Source of the DNA: Allobosea sp.
Lineage (GTDB): Bacteria; Pseudomonadota; Alphaproteobacteria; Rhizobiales; Kaistiaceae
NCBI GenBank assembly: GCA_017307955.1
Contig: JAFKFV010000007.1
Coordinates: 310,001 to 374,000 of the forward strand
Length of the DNA: 64,000 nt
Direction: 5' to 3'
The notes beneath the pieces were generated by a model, which ran no database searches, was not told the origin of the DNA, and saw only the letters and a program-made list of their open reading frames with translations. Position numbers and translations under genes: made by a program. Below are positions 10,495-19,515 of this stretch, piece by piece. Within the stretch, counting starts at the first letter, position 1. Every line of letters starts with the position of its first letter.

Positions 10495-11640
10495 ATGCTG
10501 CTAGTAACGTCTGCCTTTCCTCATCTCCGACGCTTCGACGAGAACGGTGTCGATGTGGGAGCGGACCTGGTCGCCCGCTGCGTCCGATCATGGCAATCGA
10601 ACGGGTTTCGCGTGCTCTCGGTACACAACGAAAGTGACCGGGAGCAGATCGGCCTGGGCCTGCCGGGGGTTCGGTACGCCTTTGTCGATGAGCGAATCCC
10701 CGGCAGTGCGCGTTCTATGCCGAGCCTCGCCGCCGTGATTGCGCAGGCCCCATCCGACGAGCCGATCGGCATCATCAATGCCGATATCTTTATGGTGCCT
10801 TTTGAAGGTCTCGCCGAGCGGATGGAAGCGTTTGCTCGCTCGCGGACTATCGTGATGCACCGCTATGACGTACCTTCGATCGACCGGCGCGACGGGAAGA
10901 TTTTCGAAATAGGTGTAGACCTTCTTGCCTTTACGCCTTCGTTGATAGCGCCAGCCATCGACGGTCTCGTGCGGCGTCCTTTCCAACTCGGCGTTCCCTG
11001 GTGGGATTACGCCCTACCGCTGGCGGCATCGCTTTACGCGCCTCTCGCGCTCGCGACCGACCCGATTCTGCTGCACCACGCCCATCAGCTCAACTGGAAC
11101 GAAAACGAGTGGCATCGTTTCGCCGCTCTGACGGAAGACTACCTGCTGGAGCAGGCCAACAATTCCTCTGCTGATCCGCAGATCGCCGACGCCCTCAAGC
11201 GACGGCTGGGGCAGCTTCACGAGGATTTCGCGGGCGACCAGGACCGTTATCGTCGCAATTATGCGCTCGACGAAATTGCCCGACACATGCTGCACAGGAT
11301 CTCGGGACATCGAGCGCTCAATCTTTTCGCTGAGATGTCGCTTCGTGGCGACCAGTCGGGCCAAGCAGCCGCTTGGGACTCCCTCTCGTCCGGCGAGATG
11401 GCCCGCCTGGAGGCGGCTGAACGAGCCAAGGGAGCAGCCGAATCTATCGCGGCGGAAGTCGTTTCCGCTGCTGCGGCCCAAGAACCGCCACAGCGGTCTC
11501 CCGTTATGTTGACGCCCGAAGTTGTCGATTCCGCGCCGCTCAACCGGGTCCTGGCCGCTGGGCTTCACGACGCGTCGACGTCGATCATGACGGTCGGAAA
11601 AGCTATCGAGCGCCGTTTTCGACGTTGGCGTCGGCGCTAA
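10495..11640 (+). CDS. Hypothetical protein of glycan cluster, possibly glycosyltransferase-like
   Basis: The product is 381 residues and no family was recognised with certainty. The N-terminal 240 residues have the feel of a nucleotide-sugar-transferase fold: LLVTSAFPHLRRFDENGVDV, then alternating strands, an IGIINADIFMVPFEG segment that could hold a DxD-like metal site, and PWWDYALPL. A long helical, Ala/Glu-rich tail follows (about 285-345), ending in a strongly basic stretch (RRFRRWRRR). There is no signal peptide. It lies 199 bp after the coiled-coil gene in the same direction and ends the glycan cluster, 9 bp before the convergent GntR gene. Function is unassigned; context suggests a role in polysaccharide assembly. 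Confidence 0.6.
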   Translation: MLLVTSAFPHLRRFDENGVDVGADLVARCVRSWQSNGFRVLSVHNESDREQIGLGLPGVRYAFVDERIPGSARSMPSLAAVIAQAPSDEPIGIINADIFMVPFEGLAERMEAFARSRTIVMHRYDVPSIDRRDGKIFEIGVDLLAFTPSLIAPAIDGLVRRPFQLGVPWWDYALPLAASLYAPLALATDPILLHHAHQLNWNENEWHRFAALTEDYLLEQANNSSADPQIADALKRRLGQLHEDFAGDQDRYRRNYALDEIARHMLHRISGHRALNLFAEMSLRGDQSGQAAAWDSLSSGEMARLEAAERAKGAAESIAAEVVSAAAAQEPPQRSPVMLTPEVVDSAPLNRVLAAGLHDASTSIMTVGKAIERRFRRWRRR

Positions 11641-11649
11641 CCCTGCCCC

Positions 11650-12474
11650 TCAAAGCTGGGCGATGTCGCCGCTTTCGGACTGGGCCAGCGTCAGCGGGTA
11701 GCGCTCGGGGTGGTGGACGAGGGTGGTCAGATTGACTGGGCGGCCGCGCTCGTCGAAGGCGATCTGGTCGACGGTCAGCACGGCTGCCGGCCGTGCGAGG
11801 CCGAGGAGATCGGCCTCGGCCGCCGAGGCGAGGCGGGCGGCGAGTGTCGTCTGGCCGCGCACCGGGCGAATGCGGTAGCGCTCGCGGATTTCGGCATAGA
11901 GCGAGCGGTTGGTGATCGTCCAGTCGAGTTCGACGAGGCCGGGGACGCGGGCGGCGGAGAGCCAGTCGCGCTGGATCACGACCGGCACCTCGTCGAGCAA
12001 CCGCAGCCGCGACAGCACCGCCACCTCGGCGCCTTCGGGCAGGAACAGCGGCCGCGTGATCTCGAGCGGCGCCCGGAACACACGCGCCTCGATCAGCCTC
12101 TGGCCCGGCCGCCGCCCATTGGCGAGCGCGGTGGCGGTGAAGCTCTTCAGCAGATGCAGTTCAAAACCCTGCTGCGGCACGGCGACGTAGAAGCCCTTGC
12201 CGGGCTGGCTCTGCAGGAAACCTTGCGCGACGAGGTCGCGCATCGCATGGCGGATGGTGATCCGGCTGACGCCGAAGAGTTCGACCAGTTCCCGCTCGGA
12301 CGGCAGCTTGCCGTTGCGCGGCAGCCTCCCCTCCTCGATCGCGGCCAAGATCGCGGCATGAACCTGCCGGTGCAGCGGGCGCGGATCGGCCCGGCTGATC
12401 CCCAGCGGCATGCCGAGCGCCTCGCCCGGCGCTTCCAGCGCGAACTCCGCGATGCTTTCCTGCTCAGATGTCAT
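11650..12474 (-). CDS. GntR-family transcriptional regulator with UTRA domain (HutC subfamily)
   Basis: This is a predicted repressor of the divergent sugar transporter. From the ATG at 12474 (MTSEQESIAEF) it has 274 residues, normal for HutC-type regulators. The winged helix-turn-helix spans about residues 32-102 (GKLPSERELVELFGVSRITI is the recognition region). A UTRA ligand-binding domain follows from about 115 to 265, where family members bind small sugars or amino acids. The frame is open 51 codons further upstream, but that part would cover the divergent promoter and is not needed. A perfect 14-bp palindrome at 12538-12551 in the shared promoter region is its likely operator. The effector is unknown, probably the transported sugar or a derivative. 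Confidence 0.88.
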   Translation of the reverse strand: MTSEQESIAEFALEAPGEALGMPLGISRADPRPLHRQVHAAILAAIEEGRLPRNGKLPSERELVELFGVSRITIRHAMRDLVAQGFLQSQPGKGFYVAVPQQGFELHLLKSFTATALANGRRPGQRLIEARVFRAPLEITRPLFLPEGAEVAVLSRLRLLDEVPVVIQRDWLSAARVPGLVELDWTITNRSLYAEIRERYRIRPVRGQTTLAARLASAAEADLLGLARPAAVLTVDQIAFDERGRPVNLTTLVHHPERYPLTLAQSESGDIAQL

Positions 12475-12528
12475 GCGCTCGCTCCCTGCCCGGCGCCCTC
12501 TGCGTGGCTGACCGGTCATCTGAGGATA

Positions 12529-12558
12529 TTGACATGCCTGGATATATCCAGTGGTAAT
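12529..12558 (+). promoter_or_regulatory. Transporter promoter with embedded palindromic operator
   Basis: A TTGACA -35 element lies at 12529-12534 and a GGTAAT -10-like element at 12553-12558, 18 bp apart. The 14-bp perfect palindrome CTGGATATATCCAG (12538-12551) fills the spacer. HutC-type GntR proteins bind short palindromes with a central TA-rich core. Occupancy here would block RNA polymerase, so repression of the ABC operon by the divergent GntR protein is the simple reading. Confidence 0.65.
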
Positions 12559-12648
12559 AACCGTGCGCGGCAGAAACCGGAAAGAGTTTCGCCGGCGCAG
12601 CGGCGGCCGGAGGCGGCGCTGCTCCACGGGAACAGAGGGAATTCATCG

Positions 12649-13914
12649 ATGTCGCTCAGGACGCTCGCGCTCGGCGCCAGCATGCTATTTGCGCTCGCCG
12701 CCGCCGCAGGCTCGGCCAAGGCGGATACGGTCTCGGTCTTCTGCGGCGCGACCGATTACGATCTCTGCGTCAAGGCCGCCGACGCCTGGAAGGCCAAGAC
12801 CGGCAACGAAGCCAAGATCAACAAGATGCCGGCGACGCTGGACGACGCGATCCCGCTCTACCAGCAGCTGCTCGCCGCCAAGTCGCCCGATGTCGACGTC
12901 CTCTTCCTGGACGTCATCTGGCTCGGCATGTTCAAGAACAACCTGCTCGACATCAAGGACAAGGTTCCGCAGGCCGAGAAGGACGCGCATTTCGCCTCGA
13001 CGCTCGGCGCCGGCGACATCGGCGGCGAGCTGATCGCGCTCCCGGCCTATATGGATGTCGGGCTGATGTTCTACCGCAAGGACCTGCTCGAGAAATACGG
13101 CATGCAGCCGCCGAAGACCTGGGACGAACTGGCCGCGCAGGCCAAGGAAATCCAGGACAAGGAGCGCGCGGCCGGCAACAAGGACATGTGGGGCTATACC
13201 TGGCAGGCCAAGAGCTATGAGGGCCTGACCTGCGACGCGATCGAGCTGATCGCGTCCAATGGCGGCGGCACCATCATCTCCGACGACGGCAAGGTGACGA
13301 TCGACAATCCGGACGCGGCGCAGGCGATCGAGCGCGCCAAGGGCTGGATCGGCACCATCTCGCCGGAAGGCGTGCTGAACTATGACGAGGAGGCGTCCCG
13401 CGCCGTCTTCGAGGCCGGCAACTCCGCCTTCCACCGCAACTGGCCCTATGTCTGGGGCACCTCGCAGGGCGGCGGCGGCCCGCTGGTCGGCAAGGTCGGC
13501 ATGATGCCGCTGCCGGTCGGCAAGGAGGGCCAGAAGTCGTCCGGCTGCCTCGGCCCGATGTATTTCGGCGTCAACAAGTACAGCGCCAAGCCCGAGCTGG
13601 CGACCGAGTTCGTCCGCTTCATCACCGGCCCCGACATGCAGAAGATGCGGGCCATCGAGGGCGCCTACAACCCGTCGATCTCGGCGCTCTACACCGATGA
13701 GGACGTGCTGAAGAAGCTGCCCTTCCTCAAGGACACCGAGCCGGCATTCGCCGACAGCGCGACCCGTCCCTCGGGCTATACCGGCACCAGCTACAACCGC
13801 GTCTCGCAGGCCTTCTATCGCGCCGTCCACGACATGCTGACCGGCGACGAAGAGGTCGAGGCCGGGCTGAAGAAGCTGGCCGGCCGGCTCGAGAAGCTGA
13901 AGGAAAGCCGCTAG
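12649..13914 (+). CDS. Sugar ABC transporter substrate-binding protein (CUT1 type)
   Basis: This is the periplasmic solute-binding protein of a carbohydrate importer, 421 residues from the ATG at 12649. The signal peptide is clear (MSLRTLALGASMLFALAAAA, cleavage near AKA-DT). The mature part is a family-1 extracellular binding protein, with a PDVDVLFLDVIWLGMF segment near the hinge and GNSAFHRNWPYVWG, where aromatic residues commonly stack on sugar. The closest familiar types are trehalose/maltose/sucrose binding proteins (ThuE-like), but the sugar cannot be read from sequence. A long upstream extension of this frame from 11710 is antisense to the GntR gene and was discarded. A hairpin after the gene may favour excess production of the binding protein. 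Confidence 0.9.
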   Translation: MSLRTLALGASMLFALAAAAGSAKADTVSVFCGATDYDLCVKAADAWKAKTGNEAKINKMPATLDDAIPLYQQLLAAKSPDVDVLFLDVIWLGMFKNNLLDIKDKVPQAEKDAHFASTLGAGDIGGELIALPAYMDVGLMFYRKDLLEKYGMQPPKTWDELAAQAKEIQDKERAAGNKDMWGYTWQAKSYEGLTCDAIELIASNGGGTIISDDGKVTIDNPDAAQAIERAKGWIGTISPEGVLNYDEEASRAVFEAGNSAFHRNWPYVWGTSQGGGGPLVGKVGMMPLPVGKEGQKSSGCLGPMYFGVNKYSAKPELATEFVRFITGPDMQKMRAIEGAYNPSISALYTDEDVLKKLPFLKDTEPAFADSATRPSGYTGTSYNRVSQAFYRAVHDMLTGDEEVEAGLKKLAGRLEKLKESR

Positions 13915-13924
13915 CGGCGGCATC

Positions 13925-13956
13925 GGGCGGCAGCCTCCCGTGTTGCCGCCCATTTT
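13925..13956 (+). terminator. Intra-operon hairpin after the binding-protein gene
   Basis: GGGCGGCA (13925-13932) pairs with TGCCGCCC (13944-13951), followed by ATTTT. It lies between the binding-protein and ATPase genes. In ABC operons such hairpins commonly act as partial terminators or 3' stabilisers, giving more binding protein than membrane components. Confidence 0.55.
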
Positions 13957-14046
13957 CCCGATCGTCCTGACGGCGGCGGCTTCACCGGGTGATCCGGATG
14001 TCGCGGGCTGCCGCTCGTCTTCTCTCCCTTCCCTGCCGGAGCGCCC

Positions 14047-15171
14047 ATGGCATCGGTCGAGCTGAAATCCGTCTCGAAAAGCTATGGCGGCAACACCGTC
14101 ATCCGCGGCGTCGATCTCGCGATCCGCGATGGCGAGTTCGTCGTCTTTGTCGGCCCGTCGGGCTGCGGCAAGTCCACGCTGCTGCGACTCATTGCCGGGC
14201 TGATCCCGGTTTCGGGCGGCGAGATTGCCATCGGCGGCGAGGCGGTGACCGATGTGCCGGCCTCGAAGCGCGGCATTGCCTTCGTCTTCCAGTCCTACGC
14301 GCTCTATCCGCACATGACGGTCGCGCGGAACATTGGTTTCGCGCTCGAGACGCTCGGCCTCCGGCGCGACGCGATCCGCGCCAAGGTGGCCGAGGTCGCG
14401 AAGCTGCTGAAGGTCGACCATCTCCTCACGCGCCGCCCGCGCGAACTCTCCGGTGGCCAGCGCCAGCGCGTCGCGATCGGCCGCGCGCTGGTCAGGAAGC
14501 CCGAGGTGTTCCTGTTCGACGAGCCGCTGTCGAACCTCGATTCCGATCTCCGCATGGAGATGCGCATCGAGATCGCCCGGCTGCATGACGATATCGGCAC
14601 GACCATGATCTATGTGACGCATGACCAGGCGGAGGCGATGACGCTCGCCGACCGCATCGTCGTGCTCAACCATGGCGTCATCGAGCAGGTCGGCACGCCG
14701 CAGGAGCTCTACCACACGCCGAAAAGCCGCTTCGTCGCCGGCTTCGTCGGCAGCCCGCGCATGAACTTCGCTCCCGTCACCACGACGGGCGGCGCACCGG
14801 ACTGGTCGCTGGCGGGTCCCGGCGGGCTGGCTCTTGCGGTCTCGGTGACGGGGAACCGCTCCGCCCCCGCGACCATCGGCGTCCGGCCCGAGGCACTGTC
14901 GCTCGTCGCGCCGGAGGCGGGCCGCCTCTCCGGCACGCTGGAGCGGCTCGAGGATCTCGGCCACGAGCATTTCGCCTATGTCCGCGTCGCGCCGGAGACG
15001 GTCTTCGTCGTGCGCGTCCCCGTGCGCCCGACCATCGCCCGCGACACGCGCGTCGGCCTTGCCTTCCGCGACGAGGATCTCTTCCTGTTCGACGAGGCGG
15101 GCCTCCGCCTCGACCATGCCGCGAGCCACGAGCGCGCCGCCGCCGCCTCGATCGAGGAGCGCGCCGCATGA
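14047..15171 (+). CDS. Sugar ABC transporter ATP-binding protein (MalK/UgpC family)
   Basis: This is the ATPase subunit that powers the CUT1 importer, 374 residues. Walker A GPSGCGKST is at 36-44, the signature LSGGQ at 134-138, Walker B VFLFDEPLSNLD soon after, and the switch His in IYVTHDQAEA. The last 130 or so residues form the OB-fold/TOBE regulatory domain typical of MalK/UgpC proteins, which often serve several sugar permeases. The start ATG at 14047 fits the MASVELKSVSKSYG beginning. It overlaps the first permease by ATGA (15168-15171), so translation is probably coupled. Confidence 0.93.
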   Translation: MASVELKSVSKSYGGNTVIRGVDLAIRDGEFVVFVGPSGCGKSTLLRLIAGLIPVSGGEIAIGGEAVTDVPASKRGIAFVFQSYALYPHMTVARNIGFALETLGLRRDAIRAKVAEVAKLLKVDHLLTRRPRELSGGQRQRVAIGRALVRKPEVFLFDEPLSNLDSDLRMEMRIEIARLHDDIGTTMIYVTHDQAEAMTLADRIVVLNHGVIEQVGTPQELYHTPKSRFVAGFVGSPRMNFAPVTTTGGAPDWSLAGPGGLALAVSVTGNRSAPATIGVRPEALSLVAPEAGRLSGTLERLEDLGHEHFAYVRVAPETVFVVRVPVRPTIARDTRVGLAFRDEDLFLFDEAGLRLDHAASHERAAAASIEERAA

Positions 15172-16060
15172 GCGTCAAGCTCGCCCGCGCCGACCGCCGG
15201 GCCGCCTGGCTGTTCATGGCGCCGATGATCATCGCCATGCTGGTCGTCGCCGTCTGGCCGCTGGCGCGGACCTTCTATTTCTCCTTCACCGACGCCTATC
15301 TCGACGATCCGACCAATTTTTCGCTGGTCGGCATCGACAATTTCCTCGAAGTGCTCGACGACCACACCTGGTGGATCGCGACCCGCAACACGCTGGTCTT
15401 CGCTTCGATCTCGGTGGCGATCGAGACCGTGCTCGGCCTCGCGATCGCGCTGCTGATCAACCAGGCGATTCCCGGCCGCGGCCTCGTGCGCGCCGCGATC
15501 CTCGTGCCCTGGGCGATCCCGGTCGTCGTCGCGACCAAGATCTGGGAATGGATGCTCAACGATCAGTTCGGCGTGCTCAACCAGATGCTGATCGCGCTCG
15601 GCCTCGTCGACCACGGCATCGCCTGGACGGCGAGCGGCACGCTGATCATGGGCGTCGTGATCTTCATCGATGTCTGGATGACGACCCCCTTCATGGTGCT
15701 GCTCATCCTCGCCGGGCTGCAGATGATCCCCGGCGAGATCATGGAGGCGGCGGAGGTCGACGGCATTCCGGGGTGGAAGCGCTTCTGGTCGATCACGCTG
15801 CCGCTGCTGAAGCCGGCGATCGGCGTCGCGGTGCTGTTCCGCGTGCTGGATGCGCTCCGCATGTTCGATCTCGCCTATGTGCTGGCGGCCTCGAGCGAGC
15901 AGGTGATGACCGTCTCGATCTATGCCCGCAACCGGCTGATCTCGTTCCAGGAACTCGGCATCGGCTCCGCCGCCTCGACCTGGGTGTTCCTGCTCGTCGC
16001 CTTCATCGCCATCCTCGTCATCGGCGTGTTGAGGCTCGACCGCGCGGCCGGAGAAGCGGC

Positions 16061-16064
<4 letters not shown>
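15168..16064 (+). CDS. Sugar ABC transporter permease 1 (MalF type)
   Basis: An inner-membrane permease subunit of 298 residues with about six membrane segments, the first starting near residue 15 (AAWLFMAPMIIAMLVVAVWP). The cytoplasmic EAA loop that contacts the ATPase is seen as EAAEVDGIPGWKRFWSITLP. It has the MalF-like position, first of the two permeases, but lacks the large MalF periplasmic insertion, as in most CUT1 systems outside enterobacteria. It overlaps the preceding and following genes by four bases each. Confidence 0.92.
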
Positions 16065-16945
<881 letters not shown>

Positions 16946-16975
16946 GACGCAGGACATTCGCAGCAGGATCCTCCC

Positions 16976-17500
16976 ATGCCCGACATGCTCGTGAAGCTCT
17001 ATGACCTGAAGCCGGACGCCGATCTCGCGGCGCGGGTCGCGGCCGGCGGCTTCACCATCCGCCGCGTCCTGCCGCCGGAACTTCGGGCGCTTGCGGATTG
17101 GATCGGCCCGCGCTTCGGCATGGGCTGGGTGAGCGAGGCGACCGTGGCGGTGACGCGCCAGCCGCCCTCCTGCTTCATCGCCGTGCATGACGGCCGCCTC
17201 GCCGGTTTTGCCTGCTACGACGCGACCGCGCGCGGCTTCTTCGGCCCGACCGGCGTCGACGAGACGCATCGCGGCAAGGGCGTCGGCCATGCGCTCCTGC
17301 TCGCGACGCTGCTCGACATGCATGCCGTCGGCTATCCCTATGGCGTCATCGGCGGCGCAGGCCCGACCGGCTTCTACCAGCGCTCGGTCGGCGCCATCCT
17401 CATCCCCGATTCCGAGCCCGGCATCTATCGCGGCATGCTCGACCTCGCCCATCCGGACGATGTCTCCGCCTCGTACCCGCTCGATACGCCGGCCGACTAG
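16976..17500 (+). CDS. GNAT family N-acetyltransferase
   Basis: A 174-residue acetyl-CoA-dependent acyltransferase. Motif A for the CoA pyrophosphate is THRGKGVGHALLLAT, preceded by the strand FFGPTGVDE. A GNAT motif-B-like segment is GAGPTGFYQRSVGA. It starts 30 bp after the permease gene, in the same direction, so it is probably the last gene of the transporter operon. Such a placement hints that the imported substrate is an amino sugar, or that a transported sugar is acetylated, but this is inference only. No signal peptide. Confidence 0.82.
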   Translation: MPDMLVKLYDLKPDADLAARVAAGGFTIRRVLPPELRALADWIGPRFGMGWVSEATVAVTRQPPSCFIAVHDGRLAGFACYDATARGFFGPTGVDETHRGKGVGHALLLATLLDMHAVGYPYGVIGGAGPTGFYQRSVGAILIPDSEPGIYRGMLDLAHPDDVSASYPLDTPAD

Positions 17501-17530
17501 ACGTCCCGGCCGCCTCCGAGCCGCCTCCCC

Positions 17531-17558
17531 TTGCCCGTCCCGTCCGATCGGCTAAAAG
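17531..17558 (+). promoter_or_regulatory. Putative promoter of the tRNA gene
   Basis: TTGCCC (17531-17536) and TAAAAG (17553-17558), spaced 16 bp, lie 9 bp upstream of the mature tRNA 5' end and resemble sigma-70 -35/-10 elements. Confidence 0.45.
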
Positions 17559-17567
17559 AGGCGCGAA

Positions 17568-17643
17568 GGGCCTATAGCTCAATGGTTAGAGCCGACCGCT
17601 CATAACGGTCTGGTTCCAGGTTCGAGTCCTGGTGGGCCCACCA
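17568..17643 (+). tRNA. tRNA-Ile (anticodon CAT, lysidine type)
   Basis: A 76-nt cloverleaf with encoded CCA. The acceptor arm is GGGCCTA (17568-17574) with TGGGCCC before discriminator A17640 and CCA 17641-17643. The anticodon stem is GACCG/CGGTC (17594-17598/17606-17610) around the loop CTCATAA, giving anticodon CAT at 17601-17603. The T arm contains GGTTCGAGTCC. CAT tRNAs may be Met or Ile2. The AGCTCAATGGTTAGAGC D-arm and the G-rich acceptor resemble the ileX-type tRNA whose C34 is changed to lysidine by TilS; an elongator Met identity is the alternative. Confidence 0.9.
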
Positions 17644-18004
17644 GATTTTTCGAAGACTTATGTCGGCGCTACCGCGTTGCCGGATTTTCGGCAATCTTTG
17701 CGGCGGCGCCTGGTCGCGAGCCGGCCTTGGTGTCGCGCAGTAGTCCGGATGATGATCGCAGACGAAGGTCCGCCCACGATCGAGCTGAAGCCGCGCATTC
17801 TTGTTCTCGGCGAGAGCGGCGACGACATCGACGCGCTGCCGCGCCACCTTGCGGCGCTAGGGCTCGATGCGGGCGGGACCTCCCGCACGTCGACCGTGCG
17901 GTGATAATGCCGTCGTCAACTTCCAACCCTCCAATGGTTTCGATGTCGACGGCATCGTCGGGCGTCAGGCGCGCGCTGCGCTCGAGCTCGGCTGATCCGC
18001 CGCT
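17644..18004. other. Non-coding gap after the tRNA gene
   Basis: There are about 360 bp without a convincing gene. A short T-run directly after CCA (17646-17650) may end the tRNA transcript. Small open frames exist on both strands (for example 17749-17904 forward), but none has a recognisable domain, and the reverse frame across the tRNA is a known type of false translation. It may hold decayed remnants bordering the acyltransferase segment. Confidence 0.5.
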
Positions 18005-19096
18005 CTACACCTCACGAGAGCGGCGAAAGAAGAGGGTGTCGATCTGGTTGGCGACTGCAGCCCTCAAAGCCGGCTCGGCAAAGGCGCTGATCACCCAACC
18101 GGCCAGAACGGCGCCAATGAGACCGGCACAGAGGGCTGCCGTTGGATCGACGCCGGCGACCAGAAGCTCGTGCATGACAAGACCGCCGACCGCGGTGTGG
18201 ACCAGATAAAGCGGGTAGGTAATGAGGCCGAGCGTGCGAAGAGTTGTCAGCGGACGCGGCGTCGAAAGCCAGCGCAGAGACAGGGCAATAACGGCCGTCG
18301 CCGCCGCGAATATCGCCACCGGCCATCCGGCGCTGTGGTCGGCTGCGCTGCCGAAGAACGAGATCGCAGCCTCCTCCGCCTTGACTGCAACCTCATAGAA
18401 CGCGCCGAGGATGGACAGCACGAGGAACGGAATATGTGCCGGTGTCAGTCTCCTCGCTCCCCATGACCAAAGCAGAATGCCCAGTGCGAAGAACACGCCG
18501 TGCCGGAGCAGAAGTGGTCGCTCGATGGCGGGAGATAGACCGAGGTCGAAATACGACAGGACAAGGTAGGCCGCCGACCACACGACGAGCCCACATGCCA
18601 CGCGCTCAATCGGGATCGCCTGTGTGAGCGATAGCCAGACAAGGGCGTAGAAGCAAAGCTCGACCGCTAGCGTCCAGAAGACAGGGTCGAGCCATGGCCC
18701 GAGCGGGTTGATGAGTGCCGAACTGACGATGCGCACCGGCAGATTGCCATATACGACGCCGAGACCGACTGTAATGACGGCGATCACCGCGCTGCAAATC
18801 CAAACGGCGGGATATAGGCGCAGGAAGCGGCCGCGAAGGAACCGTACGGGGCTGCTGTCGAGCGCTGAAGCGGCGATGACCGCGCCAGAGATCACGAAGA
18901 AGACTTCGACGCCAACCCAGAGCGCCCATCCGAATTCGATGACGGGTTTGCTTCCGGCGGGCGGCGCAACGATCAGCGCGGGGAATGTCGAGTCGGCACG
19001 CCATGCCGTGAAGCCCAGGTGATGCAGTCCGACCCCCAAGGCAGCCAAAAACCGCACCGCATCAATCAGAGGGAAATATCGCCTCATTGGCTCCAT
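18005..19096 (-). CDS. Acyltransferase 3 family membrane protein
   Basis: An integral membrane O-acyltransferase (363 residues, about ten hydrophobic segments) of the OafA/YrhL/NodX superfamily, which usually acetylates sugars of surface glycans. The family hallmark, an R/H-rich first segment, is seen as YFPLIDAVRFLAALGVGLHH (His in the first membrane segment), followed by VEVFFVISGAVIA and RFLRGRFLRLYPAVW. Starts at 19096 or three codons later (MRRYF) are both possible. It is convergent with the tRNA gene and divergent from the second acyltransferase. Codon use is less GC-biased than in the core genes. Substrate unknown. Confidence 0.85.
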   Translation of the reverse strand: MEPMRRYFPLIDAVRFLAALGVGLHHLGFTAWRADSTFPALIVAPPAGSKPVIEFGWALWVGVEVFFVISGAVIAASALDSSPVRFLRGRFLRLYPAVWICSAVIAVITVGLGVVYGNLPVRIVSSALINPLGPWLDPVFWTLAVELCFYALVWLSLTQAIPIERVACGLVVWSAAYLVLSYFDLGLSPAIERPLLLRHGVFFALGILLWSWGARRLTPAHIPFLVLSILGAFYEVAVKAEEAAISFFGSAADHSAGWPVAIFAAATAVIALSLRWLSTPRPLTTLRTLGLITYPLYLVHTAVGGLVMHELLVAGVDPTAALCAGLIGAVLAGWVISAFAEPALRAAVANQIDTLFFRRSREV

Positions 19097-19515
19097 GCCT
19101 TAGTTGGTATCCGACCGACCCTAGGCTGTGAGCGCAACAAGCGTCAATTGCATCCAGTCGCATGGATATTGCGATCATGACCCGCAACCCTTCCGCTGCC
19201 GGGCTGATCAAAAGGCAGTCGCGGCCCGCGATTGAGAGCACGGCGACAAGGCAGCAGCAGCGATGACCAGCCGCCGCGGCAACGCACGCGGAAGGGCTTG
19301 CCGCTCAAGATCGTCCATCTCACGCTTGCGGGGGCGGGAGCGTCGGGGCCGCGTGGCGCGTTCAGAAGACGGTCGATGAAGCCGGCAGCCTCCATCGGGC
19401 ATCGTCACCGCCGATCCCCACAAGACATATTGCGAACTGTCCTTATTGATGATGAATTGTCAGGGGGCCAATCTTTCGGCGTTCAGGCAACTGGACGCAG
19501 CGCGAGTGAGCTAAT
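19097..19515. other. Intergenic region between two divergent acyltransferase genes
   Basis: There are about 420 bp with no supported gene. Short frames on either strand lack domains and ribosome-binding sites. It presumably holds the promoters of both divergent acyltransferases, but no strong consensus hexamers were picked out. Confidence 0.45.

Noticed and set aside
12685..15129. 814-codon frame on the minus strand across the ABC transporter genes
   Set aside because: The plus-strand genes are certain (signal peptide, Walker motifs), so this is a GC-bias shadow.
17572..17847. Minus-strand ORF across the tRNA gene
   Set aside because: It contains the HQDSNLEPDRYERSA sequence that arises from false translation of tRNA genes.
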